The translations under genes were made by a program, and so were the position numbers. From contig CM065892.1 of the NCBI GenBank assembly GCA_033439255.1, forward strand, positions 806,001-870,000: DNA of 64,000 nucleotides, given 5' to 3'. The notes beneath the pieces were generated by a model, which had not been told where the DNA came from, made no database searches, and saw only the letters and a program-made list of their open reading frames with translations. The number at the start of each line of letters is the position of its first letter. The stretch's first letter is position 1. The DNA comes from Hericium rajendrae (Eukaryota > Basidiomycota > Agaricomycetes > Russulales > Hericiaceae). Below are positions 1-10,345 of this stretch, one piece after another.

Positions 1-216
1 TCCTATCATCCCTCCTCCTAGGCGAGTTTTTTTCACTTTCTCAAATCTCCATCATTTTCTATGATCTTAGGCTTATTTTGCTCACACAATGCAGGGCTTT
101 CATTTTATTATATTAATCAGGTAAGTACTGGACGTGTGGTACTGCAATATTGATACCTCTGATTTCTTAGGTGTCACCTGGGACGTTCCCACGCCCTCGG
201 CAGAGCGGCACAGAGC

Positions 217-260
217 AGGACGAAGAATCATGCCCAAATTTGGGCATGATTCTTCGTCCT
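217..260. repeat. 44-bp perfect palindrome
   Basis: The arm AGGACGAAGAATCATGCCCA and its exact reverse complement flank a central AATT, giving a perfect 44-bp palindrome. It lies just left of the E1 GC-rich array and right of a GTTCCCACGC box that also precedes the E3 array. Confidence 0.95.
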
Positions 261-295
261 CCCAGGGTGGCAGGGCACGGTGCGGGTGAGGTGCA

Positions 296-622
296 GTGCA
301 GTGCAGGTGGGGAGGGAGCACACTAGGGGGGGTATGCGGCGCAGTGCATGAGCGAGGCACAGTGTGGTGTGGATGTGGCTACAGGTACGGCGCGGTAGAT
401 GGGCATGCAGGTGAGGCACGGCATGGTGGACAGGCATGCAGGCGAGGCACAGCACAGCGGGCAGGTGCACGCATGCGTCAGATGCATGGGGTACGGGTGC
501 GGGAGTGGGTGCAAGGTGGTGCACACAGTGGATGTGCACACATGCATGGTGCAGTGACGTGCGCATGGGTGAGGTATGGCGCAGTGGACAGGTGTGCAGG
601 CATGGCATAGTGCAGCGGACAT
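296..622 (+). repeat. GC-rich degenerate short tandem array of E1
   Basis: The stretch is built of loosely repeated units of about 20 bases around motifs such as GGCATGCAGGTGAGGCAC. It stays open in several frames on both strands, which reflects its repetitive GC-rich composition and not coding. It is a shorter, more decayed version of the arrays in E2 and E3. Confidence 0.6.
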
Positions 623-1086
623 GCGATACTCTCAGTGTTAGCATGAATAAATGAAAAGATTTTTTTTTACTCACCTGCCAGGTCCTCATCATGCTATAAT
701 CATCTGCCGGCGTTTGATTCCACACGAAAGGGGGAGGGAGGGAGGAGGAGAGGAGAGAAGGAGGGGAGTTGAGGGTAGCAGCTGCAAGATGAATGTTATT
801 GATGAACTTTGATGTGCGTCAAGTCATTCACCACCAAACATGTGCAAGTTGGAATGTTTCTAATGTAGTAAATCAAATAAAATCACGATAAATCTGAAAA
901 AACACCAGTAGCTATATTTCATTGATTCAATTTATTTGAATCACAGAACTATATAGCTACTGTACTATAAGCTACTGGACAGCAACACGAACTTAGTGAA
1001 GTCTGTTGCCTTAGTCTCTGACACAGCACCCGGCAGCATCCGGGCCGAGTCACGGCAGCTGCATTTTGGGCTCCGCTCGCCACGTC

Positions 1087-1095
1087 TATATAAGG
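1087..1095 (+). promoter_or_regulatory. TATA box of E1 (TATATAAGG)
   Basis: TATATAAGG is followed 15-30 bases later by ACGCGCAACCTC and pyrimidine-rich sequence. The same module, with a preceding CCCGGCAGC-rich block, recurs in E2 at 4243. This suggests a pol II promoter reading rightwards. Confidence 0.45.
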
Positions 1096-1753
1096 CATGC
1101 ACGACGCGCAACCTCTCTTTCTTTCCAACCCCCATCATCTCTTCTGTCATTGACTCGAGCTTTGTGCATGGTGTGTCTTCCTTTTTCTTATTAGTAATCT
1201 TTATGCTTATGTCTGTTCTTACCTTACTATGGGTATGTACATTTTCGTTTATTTTTATTTTTATTTTTTGGTAAGTCTTTGCTTATAGCCTTTGATACCT
1301 CACTAACTAGCTTTTACTAGTACTTGTTAGATATAATATTGCTTTTTTTGTCATGTATTTGTATTTGCTAGTAAATAAATTTGATTGTTGTTTGTTTGAA
1401 CCCTTATGAACTGCATAAGAATTTTTTGTTGACTTAGATGTTATATTGAGTTAGTCAAATTTGAAGACCTGCAAATATAACAGGCTGCATATGTGCAATA
1501 AATCTATTGTAGCATGGATGGACTACTGTAGTTGTGGTAGCACATTATAGCATCTGTAGAAGATTGCACATTGTGGAAACTTGACTTGTCTACAGTAGCA
1601 AATCTGTACTACAGTGAACTACAGTAGACAATATCTATCTACAGTAGCTACAGAAAATAAGAAGAGTCCTACAGACACTACCACAACTACTCTGGCTACT
1701 ATAGCTACTGTAGCCAGCGGTAGTTCGCGATAGTACATACAGTTTTTCCTGAT

Positions 1754-2080
1754 GTCCGCCTGCAGCGTCGTTCATCAGATTCAGTCATATCAGCCGCTTT
1801 TCAGTCCTTTTCTCTAGGATTAGTCCGTCGTATCGGAGACCCGTGTGTCTCGTCGTTCTCCTTGTCATTCTACAGCCGTTCCTCATCCTTCCCAGCCGCT
1901 TATCACCAGATCGCCTCAGACTCGCCCTTAGCGAACCGGTCGCTCCATTGTTCCTGCTGCAGTGACCCTCAGCTGCCCTCACCTCACTCCTCACTTGAGA
2001 TACTTGGTCCCCTCGCACCCCCCGGTACTCTGTTGGTTTTGGTTTTGGCTGCCGCCTCCATTCCCAGGGTCCACACATCA
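1754..2080 (+). repeat. 5' LTR of the Gypsy element, left part missing
   Basis: The 327 bases match 12446-12772 with only a few substitutions, and both end in CCACACATCA. Bases corresponding to LTR positions 1-495 are absent because E1 abuts at 1753. Confidence 0.88.
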
Positions 2081-2083
2081 TTT

Positions 2084-2101
2084 TGGAGCCCACCGCGAGG
2101 G
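2084..2101 (+). other. Candidate tRNA primer binding site
   Basis: TGGAGCCCACCGCGAGGG starts three bases after the LTR end. It begins with TGG, as expected for pairing with a tRNA 3' CCA. I did not identify the tRNA. Confidence 0.45.
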
Positions 2102-2649
2102 TTCCATACTCAAAACAGTGAGGGGTGTACCCAGGCGTAGCCTCTATCAGGTCAAGACTGCCATCGAGGTCAGGACATCACATTTTTGCTCTCTATCACA
2201 TTCTCGCTTGCTATCGCCTTAGGCGGCCTTGGTGCATTCTTCGAGATCGCCATTGGTTGCAGAGCTTTTCAACCGGTTCTCAGCACCATTCATCGCATCT
2301 GATTGCCTCCTGTCACTTTCCACCACATCTGAGAAAACTGAATTCCATATAGCTGCAGGTTACATTATAGGTGCTATCATTGAGCTATCAGAGCTATGAA
2401 GTTTGCTTATCCAGCTATGTAGAGCTATGAGAGCTATGAGAGCTTTCATAGCTTCCATAGCTGGTAGTGCCTGCTATATGATGCTATCATAGCTTCCATA
2501 CTTAGCAGTTCAAAATATATAGCATTACCATACTTAGTCAGGTGAGCTATGATTACTATTAGTGCTATGTCAAGTCAGGTAGGCACGAAAGATGCCAGGT
2601 CAAAATTAAATATATTCAATGTTACTACTATTACAATTGAATATACTAC

Positions 2650-3300
2650 ACTACGCACAGCATGCACAGACGGGGCAAGCGCGCAGGCGCAGAGTGCGTG
2701 GCTGGTGTGCGCGACGTGGCCGTTCTGCGTGCGAGGCACCGGGCCGGTGCGCAGAAGTGGGCGTGCTGGCAGGCCCATGCGCGGGGCACTGGACCGCGGC
2801 GGACTTGTGCGCGAAAGGCAAGGCGGGTGCGCAAGGCGCGGGGGCCAATGCACGGGGGTGTGCACAAGGGGCGGCGGGCGGTGGGCCCGTGCGTGAGGCG
2901 CGAGGGACGGAGGCGAGGCGCGCGGGGCGCGTGGGACGTGAACGCGCGGGCCCAGAGGGCCCGGAATTGTAGGATGCGCACCGTACACGGACGGCGCGCA
3001 AAGAGCGTGATGGGGCGGACACCCAGCATTGACGGGGTCTGCGCAGCCCCACACGCGTTGGCGAGGCAGGGCGTGGCCGTATGCCCGCAGTCGCTCGCAT
3101 GCGCTGGCAGGCCCATGCGCGGGCATGGCACACGCACCCGGCTGCCGGGGCCGTGCGTGAGCACCGAAAACTGCGCGTGAAGGCGGGCTGCTGGGCGCGT
3201 GTCCTGGACGCGAGGTGTTGTGCACGCTAAGGCGAGGAGTGCGGCACGCGTGCGGGGCTGGCGCGCGAGATCAGGGAGTTAGGCGCAGCTGCGAGACGTT
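2650..3300 (+). repeat. GC-rich degenerate array of E2
   Basis: The stretch is strongly GC-rich, with recurring units near 20 bases such as GGGCGTGCTGGCAGGCCCATG. All frames on both strands stay largely open because AT-rich stop codons are rare. No family is recognisable in any frame, so I treat it as repeat and not coding. Confidence 0.55.
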
Positions 3301-3777
3301 GTCGCACGCGCGCGGGGTGATCTGCATGCTTGCGGGGCGCTGCGCACGCGGGCAGCGAGCGATTGGATGGGGGGACCTACTGGGGCCGTTGGCCGTGTTG
3401 ATGACGAGGCGGTGTTGTGAAGGGACTCGGACGGGGCTGCTGAAGGCGTTGGCGATGCGCAGGGACGACGTTCGAGTCCCGTTGCCACGGCAACGGGACG
3501 TGCGTAAACTGCAGGCGTGGAGGAAATGGGCAGTGACGTGGTCCGTGCCCGCACGTCATTCATGGCGTGCGAACGACGCGGAACGACGCGACGGCCGTGG
3601 GTGGTCCGTGGCCGTGCACAAGAAAGGAGAGTCGGAGGGTGGGCGTCGTTGTGACCGAGCGCGGGTGTCGTGGTGGGTTAGGCGTGAAATAGTGATACCA
3701 CGCTAGGGCAGCTGGGCATATTGTCGACGTCATGCGAGGGCGATGAGACCGACGGGGAAAGGGCGATAGCAAACGAA

Positions 3778-3807
3778 AGAGCGTCGCTCGAAAGCGAGCG
3801 ACGCTCT
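3778..3807. repeat. Hairpin with 13-bp stem (E2)
   Basis: AGAGCGTCGCTCG and its exact complement flank an AAAG loop. The hairpin is followed by TTGATTAG and a poly-T/ACTTACCT box. E3 has the same arrangement at 8862, with covarying stem bases. Confidence 0.9.
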
Positions 3808-4242
3808 TGATTAGTACGAAAAGATATACAATAAAGCTTTTTTTTTACTTACCTTCAACCCCTCTGCAAAACTTCCAGGCCCACTAACACGTTCGAATCA
3901 GCGAGAGAGGAAGATGAACGGGGGGAGAGAGACGAACGGGGGAGGAGAGAGAGGAGTAGTGAGAGAAGATAAGTCTCGACGCGCGTTCGGTGCTTCAGCC
4001 ACTGAACGGGCGGAACTACATTCTACGAGCTCCAGCAAATCATATAAAATAGTCTAAATTCAGAAAAAACTAGGATACGTATAGATAGTACATGATATCA
4101 CAATGAATGAGAATACTACGTATATTCTGTACACTACATCCCTGGGCGGCAGCATCAAGTTGCTCAAGTCTACCAGCCCAGTCTCTGATGCGGCGCTCGG
4201 CAGCGCCCGGCAGCTACGTTTCTCGGCTTTGCCCGGGATTCG

Positions 4243-4251
4243 TATATAAGG
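4243..4251 (+). promoter_or_regulatory. TATA box of E2 (TATATAAGG)
   Basis: This is the same octamer, downstream ACGCGCGTTGCCTC and upstream CCCGGCAGCT block as at 1087 in E1. A donor-like GTTAAG|GTACGT follows at about 4580, consistent with a spliced rightward transcript. Confidence 0.5.
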
Positions 4252-4295
4252 CTCGCGCGACGCGCGTTGCCTCTTGCATCTTAACCCCCCACTTG

Positions 4296-4572
4296 GCTCG
4301 TCGAGTCGTCGTCGTTGTCGTCGTCGTCGTCGCTCGCTCGCTCTGCTCGCTCATCGTCGTCGCTTCCTCATTTACCGTCGTCGCTCCCTCATTTATCATC
4401 GTCGCTCGCTCGCTCACTCATCATCGCTTGCTCCCTTGTCGTTGCTCGCTCCCTTGTCTCGTTGCTCTCTCTCTCTCGCCGTCACCATCATCACTCCGTT
4501 GCCGTCGTTGCCATCGTCGTCATCACTTTGTTGCCATCATTGCTCGATCACTCCCTCGCCGTCGTTGCCATC
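4296..4572 (+). repeat. TCG/TCC-rich microsatellite
   Basis: The tract is an irregular run of CGTCGT, CGCTCGCT and CCTCATT units just downstream of the E2 TATA box. It gives serine/arginine-rich open frames that are not credible proteins. Confidence 0.65.
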
Positions 4573-5275
4573 TTTGTTAAGGTACGTTTTAATTCTTAGT
4601 CTCTCATGCCTGATGTTAATGCCTTCATACTTATTATAGTTCTATCGTAGTTCTATCTAGGTAAGATTTTTCATGTGTCCTATACTGATGTTTTCAAATT
4701 GTCTTATAGATTTTCGCTTTTTTGTTGGTTTGGTAAGTGTTCATATGTTATGTTAGTGATCTTTCAATGCTAATGCTTTATATTTTCATTTTTTATAGTC
4801 ATTATAAGTTTATTATCTTTTATAGTGATGTAATAGTCTTTGTAGCTTAAATATTTTTTGTAATTAAATTATATGAAAAAAATAATGTTTTTAAATTTTT
4901 TGATATTTGTGATTAAGTTGTATAAGGCTATTGAGCTAATTATGTTTTTATTTTATATGTTAGAACAACATATTTGATAGAAGTGACATAGAGTAGATAG
5001 AAATCTTATGAGCTAGATATAATATAACAATGAAGATATAAGATATAGTTGGTATAGATTCTATAGTTGCTTTATACTATCATAGCTATGACAGCTATGA
5101 TATCTTATAATCTATGCTATATCAGCTATGTAGCTTATGCCCTATGCTATGGCAGCTATAGCAAGCTATGATAGCTTTGCATAGACTACTTGACTGCTAT
5201 GAGACTGCTATGTATAAAAGAGGACAGCTATGGACCTAGGAAAGCTATATAGCTTACATAGTGTTATATACCAGT

Positions 5276-6631
5276 GACATATTTCTCTGATGCATCCTGC
5301 CCCTCCCAGAGTCGCTTTTTGTCGCCCAGGACCATCCTCCATCTCTCCTCAGTGCCCTGTACTGGCTCAGATCGTTCTGAGTCATCTCCTATCACCTCTT
5401 GTCACCTCCGGCCTTTCTTCGTCATCTTTAAGTCACTCCAATCGTCTTTAATTGTCCCTTGATCACCTCAGATCGTCTCAGCTCGCCTCAAGGTTGCCTT
5501 AGGCGGACTCGGTCCCCAGCATCTCTTACTGCCTAGCATCACTTCTCACTTCGTTTGGTCACCCCAGATCGCATTTTGACAGCATTAGTTGGTCTTCAAT
5601 CGCTCTTGTTTGCCTTTTTAGCACCCAGGATCATCGCCTAGCGCTGTCGCCACAGAGTCGCCGATAGTGTACTAGGTCGCAGCCAGCTTTCAGCATCTTA
5701 GGTCGTCCAGGATTGCCCTTATATCTCCTTCGGTGACCTCTTCACACCATTGAGTCATCCCAGCTCCCTTCTGTTGCTTAGACTCGCCTTGGAGGTGCCT
5801 CTGTACCCCATAGCTTGCATCAGCTCCTCCTCCTATCACCTTCCAGTGCTTTGAGTCACTTTTCTTTGCCCCAGGGTGCCTATCGATCACTCCTATCACT
5901 GTCTTTCGTTCAGGAGCCATCTCCCATCGACTTATCGCATTTTGTCTTAGGCAAGGTCACCCCAGCATCCCTAGCACTCTCCATTGGTTGCAGAGGAGTC
6001 TTGTTTCTTTCAGGTTGAGCCAGTTGTGTCCAGACTGCTTACAGTCCATCCCAAAGTCACCATTGACGTTCAGGAGCCTCTTGAGTCACTCTCAGGTCAT
6101 TTTCTTGGCCCCTTCTTGCTTTCTTTTGTTTCAGATTTCCGCTGGCGATCTTGACTCGCCGTCGGCGACATTGGTTGCTTTTAGCAGTTTCTCATCGCTT
6201 TTCCAGGTCATATTGTCCCAGGAGCACCCCTGGCCCCTTTGGATCATCTCTCCCTATCGCTCGTCATTCTGGTTGCCCCAGAATTGCCTTCTATTGCTTT
6301 TGAGCATTTGTCATCGCTTTTGAGCACCTTTCCTCGCTTTTGAGCACCTTTCCTTGCTTTTGAGCATTCCAGATCATCGGTTATCATTGCAGGTCATCGT
6401 CCACCACCTTGGCTCTTCATTCGTCCCTTCCAATTGTCTCGCATTGCCCTAGTCATAGCAAGATCGCCTCAAAGTCGCTCCTCATCACCCCTGATCACCC
6501 CTAGTCCATCTCAGGCTCACTTTCCTCGCATCAGAGTCACCTCCATCGTTCCTGATTGCTCTAGCGTGCCCCCAATCACTACTGCTCACTTTCATCCTCG
6601 ACATTACCCCTGTCCTGCCGCTTCTGTTACA
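5276..6631 (+). other. Pyrimidine-rich retroelement leader
   Basis: The sequence is biased to TC-rich phrases built on TCGCC, CATCG and CAGGTCAT, with decamer-like repeats such as CGCTTTTGAGCA near 6292-6365. It continues the 2081-2345 leader across E2 and ends at the gag start codon. No protein is recognised in it. Confidence 0.45.
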
Positions 6632-7363
6632 ATGACGCCATCAGCGTTCATGCCAATGCGTGGAGAGAGCGATGCTCCCAGCTTTGCCGGAGACGATCCC
6701 CGTGAACTCGGACCATATTTTGCAGACCTGGAGTTTTGTTTTCAGCGCTTTCAGGTCCAGGATGATTTGGAGAAGAAGGCTCATGCGGTCCGGCTTTTGT
6801 CTGAGTTAGATGCCCAGGATCTCTGGCAGTCTGAACCGAGTTTTGGCACAGGCACTTGGAACGAGTTCAAGGCTGCGATCCAGAAGTTGTATCCAGGTTC
6901 CGAAGCAGGAGGCCTTTGGTCCAGGCAGGATTTGGTGGCTCTCGCTCGAAGGACGCTTCAGGCGAACTTGTCCTCCTTAGGCGAACTTGGTGCATTTCTT
7001 CGCCGATTTTTGGTCATCTCACGTTGCCTGAAGCACCAGGGACGTCTCTTTGCTTTTGAGGAGCAGCATTTCTTCCTCTCAGCGCTTCCAGATCGACTCT
7101 GCCACCAGATTGAGGCCTATCTCACCCAGAGGCACCCAGACCACCATCCAGATGAGTCCTACCCCATTCTCGACATCTATCACACTGCTAAACGCATTCT
7201 GCATGGTACCAGCATCACATTTGGCCCTCATACAGGCTGCAATGACCCAGTTGCCGACATTTTGGCGAGTTCGCCACCAGCGGTCTTGGGTTCTGCAACC
7301 ACAATCACCATCGAGAGCGAGCATGTACCCTCATTAGCGAATCTCCATCTGGAAAAGGCGTAG
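6632..7363 (+). pseudogene. Gag, N-terminal part, cut by E3
   Basis: The frame opens upstream, but the ATG at 6632 follows the leader and begins the part that resembles fungal Gypsy capsids. The motifs follow the known order: DDPRELGPYFADLE, a DLEKKAHAVR helix, a WNEFKAAIQKLYPG segment, RFLVISRCLKH, and HPDHHPDESYPILDIYHTAKRIL. These match the retrotransposon Gag domain of agaricomycete Gypsy elements as I know them. The frame stops at 7363, where CTACAGTAG-rich sequence of E3 begins. The zinc knuckle is found only after E3. The product as it stands would be a capsid lacking the nucleocapsid. Confidence 0.75.
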
Positions 7364-7799
7364 ATTCTACAGGGATCTACAGTAGCAATATTACTCTACA
7401 GTAGCTGAAAAAGGTTCCATAGATTGCGTAGCTCTTGGTGACAAGTGGGTCTCTATATTTGCTACCTGTAGCTGATCTGTAGCAGTCTGTAGCAGTTCAT
7501 AGCAGTCTGTAGATGGGCAAATCTACCATAGCTGCTCAAAGCTATGGTATCTACAGTGCACCTACAATAGAGTCTATACCCTTTGGTAGCTTCATTCCAC
7601 CTATAGTTATGTATAGTTTGTTATCATCCATTATCATCTCTCTTACATCAGATCTCTGGCAGTATACCAGAGAAGATACTATATTTCTGGCTGATTACAT
7701 CTTGTACACTACTAGTATATCTCCCAGTCCATATTCTTCTGCACCTACAGCATCCAATGCCTCGTGAGAAATGTTTTGCTGCAGCAAAACAGTTCCCAC

Positions 7800-8855
7800 G
7801 CACTACACGAGGCAACATGGGCATGTGGGGGTCAGCAAGGGACATGCAGAAGTTGGCAGGCATGTGCAGGAGGTGGCAGGGGCACGCAGGGCTTGACACG
7901 GATGCGCGGGCATCAGCACAGGTGTGTGCACATCAGCGGAGGTGCCTGGGTATCAGCACGGGCACGCGGGAGTCGGCACGGCATACAGGCTTCAGCGCGG
8001 ATGCGCACTGTAGCCGGCGCGGGTGTTCTGGAGGCAGCGTGGGTGTGCGGGCGGTGGCATGGGCACGCAGGAAGCAGCACGGGCACGTGCAAGGTGGCGC
8101 GGACGTGCAGGAATCCATGCACGCATGCGAGTTGACATGGGGGCGCGGGAGGTGCGGGGGCACGGAAGGCGGCGTGGGCATGCTGGCAGCGGCGCGGACG
8201 TACAGGCATCGGCGCCCCCGTGCAGGCGTCGACGCCCCCATGCAGGCATCGGCACAGAGATGCAGGAGTCGGCAGGGGGCGTGTTGAGTCCATGCTGGAG
8301 TGTGCGAGCCTGCGTGGGCGTGGGCGAGTCTGCATGGGCACGCAGTAGCTGGCGCGGGCGTGCAGGCATCGGCGCGGGTGTGCAGGCATGCAGGCGTCGG
8401 CGCAGGCGTCGGCGCGGGCGTCGGTATGGCCGCGTTGGAGGTGGCATGACCACACTGAGGCGGCATGGGTATCTGGACATGCCGCAGGGGCGTGCGAGTC
8501 TGCCCGGGGGCATGGGAGGCGGCGCCGGCATAATCGAGTCGGCGGAGGCACGCGGGAGTCGGCGGGGGCACGCGGGAGTCGGCGCGGCAGCACGCGAGAG
8601 TCGGCGCGGGGGAACGAGAGTGCGGAGGCATGGGCGGGGTTGTGCACGAGTCGGCAAGCAGCACGCGAGAGGTGGCAGGGGCGCGCGCGAGTCGGTGCTG
8701 GCGCACAGCAGGCGGCACGGATGCGAGCGAGCCGGTGGAGGCGCGCAGGCAGCGGCACGGGTGCGCGGGTGGCGATGTGGGTGCGCGGGCGGCGACATGG
8801 GCACGCAGGAGGCGGCGTGGGCGCGCGGGAGTCGGTGGGGGCATGCGAAGTGCAC
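7800..8855 (+). repeat. Degenerate 20-bp GC-rich array, left arm of E3
   Basis: Units of about 20 bases repeat with consensus close to GGCGCGGGCGCGCGGGAGTC. Around 8530-8850 unit boundaries can be followed almost one after another. All frames are open for long stretches on both strands, but no family is recognisable. I read those frames as by-products of the repeat. Confidence 0.85.
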
Positions 8856-8861
8856 AAAAAC

Positions 8862-8895
8862 GAGAGTATCGCTCGACAACGCGAGCGATACTCTC
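8862..8895. repeat. Hairpin with 14-bp stem (E3 left)
   Basis: GAGAGTATCGCTCG and its exact complement flank the 6-base loop ACAACG. TTGATTAG follows, and a donor-like box (reverse strand AGGTGAGTAC) lies at 8932. Confidence 0.92.
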
Positions 8896-9088
8896 TTGAT
8901 TAGACAACGAAGCTATAGAAAACCTGTAGGTACTCACCTTTGTTCCCAGCCCAAGAAGTATCAAAAAAGAATGGGAGATACTTACAAAAAAAAATCCACA
9001 GCAAGGAAGAGGTGGAAGACGACCTAAGACAACGTGGCAAACGAAGTCAAGTCGTGCGCACAGTTGTTGCACATGGAGCCGCACGGCC

Positions 9089-9130
9089 CGATTCGTTTGA
9101 ATGACCATATATGGTCATTCAAACGAATCG
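9089..9130. repeat. 42-bp perfect palindrome at the E3 centre
   Basis: CGATTCGTTTGAATGACCAT, then AT, then the exact reverse complement, gives a perfect palindrome. GCACGGCC at 9081 and GGCCGTGC at 9141 extend the symmetry outside it. Confidence 0.95.
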
Positions 9131-9190
9131 GTGCGCAGCGGGCCGTGCTTGTGCGCGTTTCGACTTGAACAAAAAAAAAACACGGGGGAC

Positions 9191-9230
9191 GCGTGGGAAA
9201 CATTTGGCTGCAGCCAAACACGTCCCACGC
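9191..9230. repeat. 40-bp near-palindrome at the E3 centre
   Basis: GCGTGGGA and TTTGGCTG in the left arm are matched exactly in the right arm, separated by a non-matching AACA/CGTG. The CTGCAG core and TCCCACGC edge resemble 7773-7800 at the left of E3 and a GTTCCCACGC box in E1. Confidence 0.85.
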
Positions 9231-9322
9231 CTTGTCTTTCGAACCTGCAAGGTATGGCCAATAGTGTAGAGAGCTATAAGGTGAGTAGAACAACTTCATT
9301 GACCTTTTTTTTGCACTGATAT

Positions 9323-9346
9323 CGAGAGTATCGCCTGATACTCTCG
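9323..9346. repeat. Hairpin with 10-bp stem (E3 right)
   Basis: CGAGAGTATC and its complement flank GCCT. On the reverse strand the order of array, GTGCA..AAACGAG and hairpin repeats that at 8850-8895. This shows that the right arm of E3 is an inverted copy of the left arm. Confidence 0.88.
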
Positions 9347-9379
9347 TTTTGACACTGCACATGCCCCACCGAATCGTGC

Positions 9380-10345
9380 GTGCTGGTGTCAGCTTGCACA
9401 CGTCCCCGCCGGCTCGCATACACCCCCGCCGAATCGCGCACATCCACGTCGCCTCCTGCATGCGCCCACTGCTTCACATGCACCTGTAAAGTCTCTCGCG
9501 CTCCGCGCCGCCTCTCGTGCACCCCCACCGACTCGATCATGCCGGCGCCGCCTCCCGCGCACCCCTGCTGCCTCTCCACCCCCGCGCAGACTCGCATGCG
9601 CCCGTGCCAATGCCCGAGCCCCTGCGCTGCCTCCCGCACACTGGCACTGCCTCCCGCGCCCTCCCTGCTGCTTCCTGCGCCACGCCGCCTCCAGCGTGGC
9701 CGTGCCAATGCCAGCGCGTTCATGCTGCACTCATCAACGTCCACGCCGCACTCATCAACGTCCACGCCGCACTCATCAACGTCCACGCTGCACTCATCAA
9801 CGTCCACGCCGCCTCCTGCATCATCCATCGCCTCTCGCGCGTCCGCGCTGCCTCTTGCGCGTCCGCGCTGCCTCCCGCCGGCCATGCTGCTTCTCGCGCG
9901 CCCCCGCCGACTCGATCATGCCGGCAACACTGCGTCCGCATCCCTCCTGCAGCCTCCAGCACCACGCGCAGAGTCGCATGCACCTCCCTGCCGACTCCCG
10001 CGCCGATGCTTGCATGTCCGCGCTGCTGCCAGCATACCCGCACCGCCTCCCGCATGCCCCACACCTTCCGTGACCGCATGCTGACTCACACGCACCCGCG
10101 CCGATGTACGCATGCCCGCGCCGCCTTGCACGTGCCTGTGCCACCTCCCGTGTGCCCATATTGCTGCTTGCACCCCCTGCCGCCTCCCGTGCCCCTGTAT
10201 GGACTCACACGCCCCTGCACCACGTCCTGCACGCCCGCGCAGCATGCCCATGCCGCCTTCAGCGTGTCCGCGCTGTTGCCCACTCCCCCGCCCCTCCCCC
10301 CCGCCACTTCCTGCGCCTCTGTGCGGAGGACTCGCACGCATTCCC
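9380..10345 (-). repeat. Degenerate 20-bp GC-rich array, right arm of E3
   Basis: The complement of the left-arm consensus recurs (CCGACTC, CGCCTCCCGCGC, GCATGCCC). The array runs opposite to the one at 7800-8855, so the two make an imperfect inverted repeat of about 1 kb per arm. Confidence 0.82.
9724..9811 (+). repeat. Homogeneous 21-bp tandem repeat, about four units
   Basis: A 21-bp unit containing ACTCATCAACGTCCACGC is repeated about four times with one C/T difference. It is much more uniform than the surrounding array, pointing to recent local expansion. One frame reads as a 7-residue repeat (ALINVHA), which I do not take as coding. Confidence 0.9.

Larger units (their letters stand above)
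1..1753. mobile_element. E1, large element of unknown class (right part)
   Basis: This is the right part of an element that starts outside the window and ends where LTR homology begins at 1754. It contains, in order, a 44-bp palindrome, a GC-rich degenerate array, half of the GCGATACTCTC hairpin, a poly-T/ACTCACCT box, a purine-rich tract, a TATA module at 1087, and a right end rich in CTACAGTAG motifs (about 1500-1740). E2 has the same order of modules. The 3' LTR at 12 kb lacks this insert, so E1 probably inserted into the 5' LTR after the retroelement integrated. No transposase or other convincing protein is visible. The class is unknown. Confidence 0.5.
2346..5275. mobile_element. E2, large element of unknown class inserted in the leader
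   Basis: Both edges are rich in AGCTATG/CATAGCT motifs (2346-2560 and about 5040-5250), and the ends are approximate. Inside are a short inverted repeat near 2607-2645, a GC-rich array (2650-3300), further GC-rich sequence, a hairpin at 3778-3807 followed by TTGATTAG, a poly-T/ACTTACCT box, a purine-rich block, a TATA module at 4243 and a CGT/TCG-rich microsatellite that leads to a donor-like GTACGT at 4581. Sequence after that is AT-rich. No credible protein is seen. CATAT occurs near both edges but is too short to call a target duplication. Confidence 0.5.

Noticed and set aside
2575-3225. Overlapping 160-216-codon frames on both strands in E2
   Set aside because: Same reason: GC-rich repeat composition leaves few stop codons, and no family or splice pattern is visible.
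2346-5275. CATAT near both E2 edges as a target site duplication
   Set aside because: Five bases of a common AT-rich word are too weak, and neither edge has a matching terminal repeat.
7913-9108. Long minus-strand frames of 290-390 codons over the E3 arrays
   Set aside because: Several frames are open at once on both strands, the peptides are repetitive Pro/Arg/Ala/His strings, and the DNA is a degenerate 20-bp GC-rich repeat. Open frames are expected by composition.
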